A program made the position numbers and the translations under genes. 33,962 bases of DNA from NCBI GenBank assembly GCA_009924775.1, contig RFQY01000009.1, forward strand, positions 1-33,962, read 5' to 3'. The number at the start of each line of letters is the position of its first letter. Positions within the stretch are counted from its first letter, which is position 1. This document shows positions 1-6,642 of this stretch, one piece after another. This DNA is from Paracoccaceae bacterium (GTDB lineage Bacteria; Pseudomonadota; Alphaproteobacteria; Rhodobacterales; Rhodobacteraceae). A model generated the notes under the pieces. It was not told the origin of the DNA. It searched no databases and was given only the letters and a program-made list of their open reading frames with translations.

Positions 1-1
1 C

Positions 2-358
2 GCCGCCGCCCTGCGCGAGGCACAAGAAGAAATTGGCCTGCAGCCCGAAAACGTGCAGGTTTTGGGCACGTTGCCCAGCCATGAAACCGTAACAGCCTTT
101 ACGGTAACGCCGGTTGTTGCGCGTGTTCTGGCGCCTTTTACCCCCCGCCCGGAACCCGGCGAGGTGGACGAGGTATTCGAGGTGCCGCTGGCACATTTGG
201 CAGACCCGGCGCGCTATGGTGTTCAGTCGCGGCGCTGGCGCGGCAGCATGCGCCATTATTTTGCGGTGCCTTGGGGGCCCTATTACATTTGGGGTGCAAC
301 GGCGCGCATTTTGCGCGGCTTGGCGCAGCGGATGCAAGACGATGCAGATCACCGATAG
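2..358 (+). CDS. Nudix hydrolase, probable CoA pyrophosphatase (5' partial)
   Basis: The gene enters from the left edge, so its start is missing; the frame beginning at base 2 runs open to the TAG at 356-358. The first visible residues (AAALREAQEEIGL) are the second half of a Nudix box, REx2EExG, which binds the metal for diphosphate hydrolysis. About 118 residues are visible, mostly the C-terminal part. The Nudix family hydrolyses nucleoside diphosphates linked to another group. The choice of CoA pyrophosphatase (NudL/NUDT8-like) rests on my memory that this subtype often precedes the CCA-adding enzyme in Rhodobacterales, so the substrate is an inference. Its end overlaps the next gene by 17 bases. 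Confidence 0.75.
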   Translation, partial: AAALREAQEEIGLQPENVQVLGTLPSHETVTAFTVTPVVARVLAPFTPRPEPGEVDEVFEVPLAHLADPARYGVQSRRWRGSMRHYFAVPWGPYYIWGATARILRGLAQRMQDDADHR

Positions 359-1496
359 CTGGATACAGGCACCCGGGCTGCAACGCCTGTGCGCCATGCT
401 GGAACAGGCCGGTTATCAGGCCTTGCTGGTGGGCGGCTGCGTGCGAAACGCGCTGATGGGCCAGCCGGTGACAGATATTGATATCAGTAGCGATGCACGG
501 CCAGAAATAGTCTCTAAACTGGGTGTTCGTCATGGGTTCAAGGTGGTGCCAACAGGGCTGCAGCATGGCACTGTAACGCTGATTTGGCAGGGCATCCCAC
601 ACGAAGTAACCACCTTTCGCCGCGATGTTGAAACCGATGGGCGCCATGCGGTTGTGGCCTTTTCAGACAGCGTCGAAAGCGATGCCAGCCGCCGCGATTT
701 TACCATGAATGCGCTTTACGCCCGTGCTGATGGCACAGTTTTAGACCCGCTGTTGGGCCTGCCCGACCTGCGGGCGGGGCGTGTGCGGTTTATTGGCAAC
801 CCACATCGCCGTATCGCCGAAGATCATTTGCGCAGCCTGCGGTTTTTCCGGTTTCACGCGTGGTACGGCAACCCCGAGGGCGGCCTAGACGCCGAGGGGC
901 TGGCGGCCATTGCCGAAAATCTGGCCGGTTTGGCGCAGCTGTCGCGCGAAAGGGTGGGGGCCGAGGTGCTGAAACTGCTGGCCGCGCCAAACCCTGCGCA
1001 GGCCGTGGCGGGCATGCGGGCCTGCGGTGTATTGGGCCAGATTTTACCCGGCGCCAACGATCAAAGCTTGAGGTTACTTGTGCACCACGAAGAAACCGCC
1101 GGTATTGCCCCAAACGCATTGCGCCGTTTGGCCCTGTTGGGGGGGGAAAACACCGGCGATATTCTGCGCCTGTCCAAGGTGCAAGCGCGCGAATTCCAGG
1201 CCCTAACTGGCGCATTAGAGACACAAGAAAAGATTGCAACACTGGCCTTTACCCATGGGGCCGAGATGGCTGTTTCCGTCGCGCTGCTGCGCGCTGCTGT
1301 GTTTGAACAGCCCTTTGACACGCAAGCCTTTGCGCAGGCAGAACATGGGGCGCAGGCGCGGTTCCCGCTGTCTGCCGCCGATTTGATGCCGCGGTACAGC
1401 GGGCCCGAACTGGGCCAACGTTTGCGCCATTTACAGGGGCTTTGGGTGCAATCAGATTTCACGCTAAGCCGCGCGCAATTGCTGGCGCTGGCCTAA
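342..1496 (+). CDS. cca: CCA tRNA nucleotidyltransferase / poly(A) polymerase family
   Basis: This 384-residue protein belongs to the class II polymerase beta superfamily that adds or repairs the 3' CCA of tRNA. The signature LLVGGCVRNALMG followed by TDIDISSDARPE near residues 27-52 gives the nucleotide-binding glycines and the DxD metal-binding carboxylates. RRDFTMNALYA and the RIAEDHLRSLRFFRF block further on are the other conserved family motifs. The open frame extends upstream to 114, but the ATG at 342 gives a protein starting MQITDSWIQ just before the conserved core and a modest 17-base overlap with the Nudix gene. The length is normal for an alphaproteobacterial enzyme. Cytoplasmic and housekeeping; it is probably co-transcribed with the upstream gene. 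Confidence 0.9.
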   Translation: MQITDSWIQAPGLQRLCAMLEQAGYQALLVGGCVRNALMGQPVTDIDISSDARPEIVSKLGVRHGFKVVPTGLQHGTVTLIWQGIPHEVTTFRRDVETDGRHAVVAFSDSVESDASRRDFTMNALYARADGTVLDPLLGLPDLRAGRVRFIGNPHRRIAEDHLRSLRFFRFHAWYGNPEGGLDAEGLAAIAENLAGLAQLSRERVGAEVLKLLAAPNPAQAVAGMRACGVLGQILPGANDQSLRLLVHHEETAGIAPNALRRLALLGGENTGDILRLSKVQAREFQALTGALETQEKIATLAFTHGAEMAVSVALLRAAVFEQPFDTQAFAQAEHGAQARFPLSAADLMPRYSGPELGQRLRHLQGLWVQSDFTLSRAQLLALA

Positions 1497-1514
1497 GGGT
1501 GCGCGCATTCGCGG

Positions 1515-1532
1515 TTGACATTGCAGCGCTGC
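1515..1532 (+). promoter_or_regulatory. Possible promoter element upstream of the ABC exporter
   Basis: The 52-base gap before the exporter contains a perfect -35-like TTGACA at 1515-1520 and a 10-bp palindrome GCAGCGCTGC at 1523-1532. I do not see a convincing -10 box 16-18 bases downstream, so this may be chance or a regulated promoter. Confidence 0.25.
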
Positions 1533-1548
1533 GGCGCAGCTTAGCAGG

Positions 1549-3381
1549 ATGAACAAATTGATTGATCCTTTCGCTGCGGCCGAAGGGCCACCCCCCCATT
1601 CCCTGTGGCCATTTATGCGCTGGGCGCTGCGTGGTTCGTGGCCTGCACTGGGTTTGGCCACCTTTATTTCGGCTTTGGCGGGCCTGATGGAGGCGGCAAC
1701 AGCGCTGATCATGGGATTGGTCATCGATAGCACCGCCGCGCGCAGCCCCGAGGCGTATTTTACGGGCGAAACATTGGTGGTTTTGGCCGCTTCGGTGGCA
1801 TTTTTCATGGTGTTGCGGCCTTTGGCGTTTGGCCTGTCATCGGCGGCAAACTCTATTTTAGTGGCGCCCAATGTGAACCCGCTGGTGCTGTCGCGGCTGA
1901 ACCGTTGGACATTGGGCCAAGCGGTGCAGTTTTTCGACAACGATTTTGCTGGCCGTATCGCGCAAAAGCAAATGCAAACGGCGCGTGCCTTAACCGATGT
2001 GGTGGTAGAGGTGATCAACGTGGTGGCCTTTGCGCTGGCCTCGCTGCTGGGATCTGTTTTGCTGTTGGTGGCGATCGATGGCACTGTGGCCTTGGCGTTT
2101 TTGCTGTGGTTGGTGGCGTATTTTGTGGCGATCCGCTGGTATTTACCGCGCATTCGCGAAAGGGCCGCAGCACGCGCTGGCGCGCGCGCGCATGTTTCTG
2201 GCCAAATCGTAGATACAATCACCAACATCAAGACCGTGAAATTATTTGCCCATGATGCCCACGAGGACCGCGCGGCATTGGGCGCATTGGGCCAATTTCG
2301 CCAAACCGCCCTGCATTTTGGCCGCTTGGCGGCGGGGTTTCGGTTTGTCTTGATGGGGCTGGCTGGGGTGCTGCCGGTGTTGCTGATTGGCATTACCCTG
2401 CACGATTGGTCACTGGGGCAGGCCAGCGCCGGCGATATCGTGGCGGCGGGCACTGTTTCAATTCGTATCGCCCAGATGACAGGTTGGGTAAGTTTTACGC
2501 TGATGACGATCTATTCCAATATCGGCGAGGTCGAAGACGGTATGCGCACCCTGACCCCGCGGATCCGGTTGGAAGATGCCCCTGATGCCCAACCGTTGCG
2601 CCTGAATGATGGCCAAAGCGATATTGTGTTTCAGGATGTCTCTTTTGCCTATGGGCAGGCGGCGGGCGGTGTGGATAGCATTTCGCTGGCCATCAAAAGC
2701 GGCGAGAAACTGGCCATTGTGGGCGCCTCTGGCGCGGGCAAATCAACGCTGGTGTCGCTGGTGTTGCGCTTGCACCAGCCCGAAGCGGGGCAAATTGCGA
2801 TCGCGGGCCAAGATATCCAATCGATCACCCAGCAAAGCCTGCGCAGGGCCATTGGCATGGTCACGCAGGAAACAGCGATGTTTAACCGCTCGGTTCGTGA
2901 CAATATCGCCTATGGGCGCCCCGATGCCAGCGATGCCGAAATCCAGCAAGCCGCCCGCAAGGCCGAGGCGCATGATTTTATCATCTCTATGCAAGATCAT
3001 AAGGGGCGCCGGGGCTACGACGCGCATTTGGGCGAGCGGGGCGTAAAGCTGTCGGGCGGGCAACGCCAACGTATTGCGCTGGCCCGGGCCATTTTGAAAG
3101 ATGCCCCCATTTTGGTGCTAGACGAGGCGACATCGGCGCTGGATTCCGAGGTAGAGGCCGCCATTCAAACAGCGCTAGAGCGGGTGATGCAGGGCAAAAC
3201 CGTGCTGGCGATTGCCCACCGCCTGTCTACCATCGCGCGGATGGACAGGATTGTAGTGATGGATCAGGGCCGCATTGTAGAGCAGGGCACGCATGACCAG
3301 TTGCTGGCCAAATCGGGCTTATATGCGCGCTATTGGCAGCGGCAATCGGGCGGGTTTATGGGGCTGGATGCCGCAGAATAG
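1549..3381 (+). CDS. ABC transporter, fused permease and ATPase (exporter type)
   Basis: This 610-residue half-transporter has an N-terminal six-helix exporter domain (about residues 20-310) and a C-terminal ATPase. The ATPase shows Walker A GASGAGKST at residues 392-400, a Q-loop region around TQETAMFNRSV, the signature LSGGQRQRIALARA, Walker B ILVLDEATSALD and an H-loop IAHRLSTIARMD. The architecture matches MsbA/LmrA-like exporters that act as dimers in the inner membrane. Substrates of this family range from lipids to drugs and cannot be assigned from sequence alone. The ATG at 1549 is the first in frame that yields a full-length protein; an AGG lies immediately before it. It converges with the DUF6505 gene, with four bases between stops. 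Confidence 0.9.
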   Translation: MNKLIDPFAAAEGPPPHSLWPFMRWALRGSWPALGLATFISALAGLMEAATALIMGLVIDSTAARSPEAYFTGETLVVLAASVAFFMVLRPLAFGLSSAANSILVAPNVNPLVLSRLNRWTLGQAVQFFDNDFAGRIAQKQMQTARALTDVVVEVINVVAFALASLLGSVLLLVAIDGTVALAFLLWLVAYFVAIRWYLPRIRERAAARAGARAHVSGQIVDTITNIKTVKLFAHDAHEDRAALGALGQFRQTALHFGRLAAGFRFVLMGLAGVLPVLLIGITLHDWSLGQASAGDIVAAGTVSIRIAQMTGWVSFTLMTIYSNIGEVEDGMRTLTPRIRLEDAPDAQPLRLNDGQSDIVFQDVSFAYGQAAGGVDSISLAIKSGEKLAIVGASGAGKSTLVSLVLRLHQPEAGQIAIAGQDIQSITQQSLRRAIGMVTQETAMFNRSVRDNIAYGRPDASDAEIQQAARKAEAHDFIISMQDHKGRRGYDAHLGERGVKLSGGQRQRIALARAILKDAPILVLDEATSALDSEVEAAIQTALERVMQGKTVLAIAHRLSTIARMDRIVVMDQGRIVEQGTHDQLLAKSGLYARYWQRQSGGFMGLDAAE

Positions 3382-3385
3382 GCGC

Positions 3386-3868
3386 TTAGTCTTCGTCTAG
3401 GCTGCCGTGAATTGCAAATTGTTCGATCCCGGCATTTTGCGGCTGTATCACCCGAAAAGATTCCCGCACGCCGCTTTCTGTCAGTTCGCGCGCAACGGTC
3501 AGCAGGGTGTTGGGCGCATGATCTTCGCAAAGGTCGATCATCTGCGCCAGCTCTTCTTGGGCCACGGGCTGCGCCGCCTCGACTGAGGGGGCGCCATAAT
3601 AGGTAACGAAATGATGCGCCAACAGCCCGGTCAGCACTTCTACCTCGCTTTGTTCAATCGTGGTGACAGCCACAAATGTGGCGCGCCCCCCGGTTTCCAG
3701 CCCAAGCCAGCCATTGGAAAAGGCTTGCCGCGCTTTGCCGGTCAAATCGCCCTCGCCCCAGTTTGAAAACTCGAATCCACCAGAAATGCACCATTCACCG
3801 GTGCGGGCTGGGCTGGCGAAAACGCGTTGATCGCTTTCGTCGAAATGAACGGCGCGGGCAAGTTTCAT
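3386..3868 (-). CDS. DUF6505 family protein
   Basis: This 160-residue soluble protein has no signal peptide or membrane segment. I recognise it as the DUF6505 family, known to me only from alphaproteobacterial genomes and without an assigned function. It begins MKLARAVHFDESD and carries GEWCISGGFEF and a TFVAVTTIEQ segment; only two cysteines are visible, and no metal-binding or catalytic signature. It is the last gene of a four-gene minus-strand operon, overlapping the preceding DUF4444 gene by four bases (ATGA), which suggests translational coupling and a shared task with it. The sequence does not support naming a function. Confidence 0.75.
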   Translation of the reverse strand: MKLARAVHFDESDQRVFASPARTGEWCISGGFEFSNWGEGDLTGKARQAFSNGWLGLETGGRATFVAVTTIEQSEVEVLTGLLAHHFVTYYGAPSVEAAQPVAQEELAQMIDLCEDHAPNTLLTVARELTESGVRESFRVIQPQNAGIEQFAIHGSLDED

Positions 3869-4569
3869 ATGTCTGTCTCCAGCAAGCGGGTCAACGGAAC
3901 AAGGTGTGTGGTTGTGTCATCGCGCAGCAGCATGCCGAAATCTTCGTCTACGCCCAAAAACGTGCCTGACAGACCAAAACAGCTGGTCTGTTCGCCCATG
4001 CCATGGGCCAGCCCGCGCCATTCGGCATGCAGGGGGCGGTTGCCCTCGTCTTCCCAGCGGGTGATCCAATTCATGCTATGACGTGCCCATGCTTCCAGCA
4101 GCTGGGCGGGCGATACATCGGCGCAGCCTTCGGCGAAAAGCGCGGTTTGGTCGGGCGTATCGCCGGGGTTTTCGCTGGGCGGATACAGCGGCAAACGCAG
4201 GCCGATCACCAGCCAATCGGGGGCGGCACTGACATCGGCGCCAGAGGCATAGACCACAAACCCACCGCAGCGCGCGCCATTGATGCGCAGGCCCCCGTCC
4301 CATTGCAGGTGCACCGCAACCTCGGGCGGGGCAATGGCGCCCAGCGCGTTTTGAAAGCCGATACCGCAAAGTGGCAGCATCGCCATGGCCTTGGCCAAGG
4401 GCACCTCGGGCGCCAGAACCAGCCCTGCCTGCAGCTCGTGGCCCAGCAGGTTATAGGCCACAAGGCCAGCATCACAGCCCATGGTGGCACGCATGCGGGC
4501 GTGTTCCACGGCATCGGCAACCGTGGCCTCGCCCCACATCAGGGGTGGAAAGCTGATATCGTTCTGCAC
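3865..4569 (-). CDS. Biotin/lipoate protein ligase-like protein with DUF4444 tail
   Basis: This 234-residue protein resembles the compact biotin/lipoate ligase fold (BPL/LplA/LipB type) with a C-terminal DUF4444 segment (about residues 185-230, GLAHGMGEQTSCFGLSGTF). In true ligases two lysines lie in a KWPND...GRKLAG region. Here the aligned stretch (residues 87-104) reads HLQW...NGARCGGF, with Gln89 and Arg100 at the lysine positions, and the GRGRxG adenylate loop is not evident. It may therefore bind or handle a lipoyl, biotinyl or other acyl group without canonical chemistry. The start is a GTG at 4567-4569, four bases from the Mrp stop, and the end overlaps DUF6505. The fold assignment is moderately sure; the activity is unknown. 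Confidence 0.75.
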   Translation of the reverse strand: MQNDISFPPLMWGEATVADAVEHARMRATMGCDAGLVAYNLLGHELQAGLVLAPEVPLAKAMAMLPLCGIGFQNALGAIAPPEVAVHLQWDGGLRINGARCGGFVVYASGADVSAAPDWLVIGLRLPLYPPSENPGDTPDQTALFAEGCADVSPAQLLEAWARHSMNWITRWEDEGNRPLHAEWRGLAHGMGEQTSCFGLSGTFLGVDEDFGMLLRDDTTTHLVPLTRLLETDI

Positions 4570-4572
4570 GGC

Positions 4573-5643
4573 TTAGGCCACCCCCATCGCCACCAGCGCA
4601 TTGGCCACGTCGGCAAAGGCGCGGGCTTGTTTGCTGTCAGGTTGGCTGACAGTAATCGGCGCACCGCCATCGGCGGCAAGGCGAATTTGCAGATCCAAAG
4701 GTATTTCGGCCAACAGCGGCACGCCCAGCTTGGCCGCCTCTTTTGCCACCCCGCCATGGCCAAACATATGTTCTTCGTGGCCGCAGTTGCTGCAGATATG
4801 GGTGCTCATGTTTTCGATCATGCCCAGAATTGGCACTTTCAACTGTTGGAACATATCAATGCCCTTGCGGGCATCCAGCAGCGCCACATCCTGCGGTGTC
4901 GAGACGATAATCGCGCCATCAACCTTGGCTTTTTGGCTTAGGGTCATCTGCACATCGCCGGTGCCGGGCGGCAGATCAACCAGCAAAACATCCAGCGCGC
5001 CCCATTGCACCTGCATCATCATCTGCTGCAGCGCGCCCATCAACATGGGCCCGCGCCAAACCACGGCTTGGTCTTCGTTGGTCATCAAACCAATCGACAT
5101 CATGGTAACCCCATGATTGCGCATTGGCAGAATGGTTTTGCCATCGGGGCTGGCGGGGCGGCCAGAGATGCCCAACATGCGCGGTTGGCTGGGGCCGTAA
5201 ACATCGGCATCCAGCAGCCCCACGCGGCGCCCTTGGGCGGCCAATGCGCAGGCCAAATTTGCCGAAACGGTGGATTTGCCCACGCCACCCTTGCCGCTGG
5301 CAATGGCGATAATGTGGTTCACACCGGGAATGGTTTCTGGGCCTTTGGGCTGGGCTGGGTGGCCCAGTTTCAAATCGGGCGGCGGTGCCTTTTCGCTGTG
5401 CCCGGTCATAACGATGGCCACTTTGGCCACCCCATCGGCGCTGGCAAGCAGTGCCTCGGCTTGGTCTTTGACCGCTTGATAGGCTTGCGCCTGACTGGGC
5501 GGAATTTCCATGACAAAGCGCACCGCCCCGTCCTCGTCAACGGCCAGCGCACGCACAACGCCGCTGGCAACAATATCGCTGCCAGCCACCGGGTCGGCGA
5601 TGGTTTTCAGCAATTCTAATACTTGGTCACGCGTAGCAGCCAC
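4573..5643 (-). CDS. mrp: Mrp/NBP35-type P-loop ATPase, Fe-S cluster carrier
   Basis: This 356-residue cytoplasmic protein (ApbC/Mrp family) has an N-terminal MIP18-like domain (residues 5-80) and a P-loop ATPase domain with the deviant Walker A SGKGGVGKST around residues 116-125, a LLDADVYGPS switch, and VDLPPGTGD. The family's cluster-bridging CxxC is present (Cys284 and Cys287 in HICSNCG), so a dimer could hold a transferable [4Fe-4S] cluster. It starts with GTG at 5641-5643, one base after the DUF6494 stop, with a purine-rich GGGGGAA upstream. Fe-S cluster delivery is the known role of the family. Its position beside FDH genes, which need many clusters, suggests but does not prove that FDH subunits are clients. 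Confidence 0.9.
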   Translation of the reverse strand: MAATRDQVLELLKTIADPVAGSDIVASGVVRALAVDEDGAVRFVMEIPPSQAQAYQAVKDQAEALLASADGVAKVAIVMTGHSEKAPPPDLKLGHPAQPKGPETIPGVNHIIAIASGKGGVGKSTVSANLACALAAQGRRVGLLDADVYGPSQPRMLGISGRPASPDGKTILPMRNHGVTMMSIGLMTNEDQAVVWRGPMLMGALQQMMMQVQWGALDVLLVDLPPGTGDVQMTLSQKAKVDGAIIVSTPQDVALLDARKGIDMFQQLKVPILGMIENMSTHICSNCGHEEHMFGHGGVAKEAAKLGVPLLAEIPLDLQIRLAADGGAPITVSQPDSKQARAFADVANALVAMGVA

Positions 5644-5644
5644 G

Positions 5645-5836
5645 TTATTCCCCCGCCTTGATTTGGCCTGTCACTTCATGGGTCATGCCCAGCTCTTCGA
5701 TCGTGATTTGAGCTTTTACCTGATAGGTTTTGCCGCCGGCTTGGGCATTGCGCAACGCCTCTTCGATGGCCTGTTGCGATGTGACGCCCACCTGTTTCAG
5801 GAATTTGCGCATCGACATGTTGAAATCTTCGGTCAT
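5645..5836 (-). CDS. DUF6494 family small protein
   Basis: This 63-residue soluble protein starts MTEDFNMSMRKFLKQVG and ends with a beta-rich half (QVKAQITIEELGMTHEVTGQI). I recognise the DUF6494 family from recall; no function is assigned. It has no cysteines, signal peptide or membrane helix. The start is well supported by AAAGGA six bases upstream of the ATG. It is the first gene of the minus-strand operon with mrp, the ligase-like gene and DUF6505, and is separated from mrp by one base. The shape, a helix followed by a small sheet, would suit a small adaptor, but that is speculation. Confidence 0.8.
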   Translation of the reverse strand: MTEDFNMSMRKFLKQVGVTSQQAIEEALRNAQAGGKTYQVKAQITIEELGMTHEVTGQIKAGE

Positions 5837-5892
5837 TGGCGGTCCTTTCAGAATGGTTGACGCGCGAGGCCAAACAGATCTAGCTTTTCTGC
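5837..5892. promoter_or_regulatory. Divergent intergenic region between DUF6494 operon and cytochrome gene
   Basis: These 56 bases separate two divergent genes and must hold the promoters or leader regions for both. The DUF6494 ribosome site AAAGGA lies on the minus strand here. I see no convincing -35/-10 pair or palindrome. Confidence 0.4.
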
Positions 5893-6642
5893 ATGGGACT
5901 GTGGCGCATTATTTTTGGTCTTTGGCTGCTGGTGGCTGTGCCCTTTGCCGCCGCCGCAGACGATAAGATGGTGCGTTTGTTCGCGCCGGCCAGTCTGGCC
6001 GACACCGGCTTGCTTGGGTATATGCTGCCGCGCTTTAGCTTGAAAACCCAAGTGCGCGTTGCCTTGGCTGATACGCCCGATGGCGCCGACGTTGTTTTGG
6101 GCGCCGAAGGGCAGGCGCTGTTTCAGGGGGTGGGCCAGCAATGGCATATGCAGCTGCGCAGCCCCGGCCATGCCCCCAGCCAGCGCTTGGCAGATTGGCT
6201 GCGCTCTGACATTGGCCAGCGCACGGTGCTGGCCTATGCGCCGCAGGGCACCGCGCTGTTCCAGCCGCCCACAGCCGCCCAGACCGCGGCGGTAGCGATG
6301 GAATTTGCCGGCGATGCAGTTCTGGGCCAACGGCTGTCGCGCGAAAAATGCAGCCGCTGCCATGTGGTGGATAATCAGACCCGAATGAGCGGCATAGGCT
6401 CTACACCCAGCTTTGCTGTTTTGCGCAGCTTGCCCGATTGGGACAGCCGGTTCGCGGCGTTTTTCGCGCTGAACCCGCACCCAGCCTTTACGATTATTCC
6501 CGATGTTACCCCGGCGTTCACCGCCCAACGGCCGTCGCCCATCGTGCCCATAACCCTGTCGTTGGACGAGCTTGAGGCCATACTGGCCTATGCCGCCAGT
6601 ATCGAGGCTGCAGATCTGGGCGGGGCGCTGGTGCATCAGTGA
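5893..6642 (+). CDS. Periplasmic cytochrome c with condensed TupA/ModA-like N-terminal domain
   Basis: This 249-residue protein has a signal peptide (residues 1-21, ending FAAAADD). Residues 24-45 (RLFAPASLADTGLLGYMLPRF) resemble the first strand and helix of tungstate-binding TupA-type solute-binding proteins. Residues 94-122 (RLADWLRSDIGQ...GTALFQP) resemble their closing helix and strand, while most of the middle of the fold is missing. A monohaem cytochrome c domain follows, with Cys153-S-R-Cys156-His157 and candidate axial methionine Met167 in TRMSGIG. It is probably an electron carrier exported by Sec. The gene lies in the FDH island and its 3' end overlaps the convergent poly-ferredoxin gene by seven bases. 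The haem site is certain; the binding-protein ancestry is my inference. Confidence 0.8.
   Translation: MGLWRIIFGLWLLVAVPFAAAADDKMVRLFAPASLADTGLLGYMLPRFSLKTQVRVALADTPDGADVVLGAEGQALFQGVGQQWHMQLRSPGHAPSQRLADWLRSDIGQRTVLAYAPQGTALFQPPTAAQTAAVAMEFAGDAVLGQRLSREKCSRCHVVDNQTRMSGIGSTPSFAVLRSLPDWDSRFAAFFALNPHPAFTIIPDVTPAFTAQRPSPIVPITLSLDELEAILAYAASIEAADLGGALVHQ

Noticed and set aside
1464-2453. A 329-codon minus-strand frame opposite the ABC exporter
   Set aside because: Its composition (serine, threonine, alanine, arginine) is typical of an antisense shadow and no domain is recognisable.
4003-4941. A 312-codon plus-strand frame opposite the ligase-like gene and mrp
   Set aside because: It spans two real minus-strand genes and is glycine/histidine-rich with no motif.
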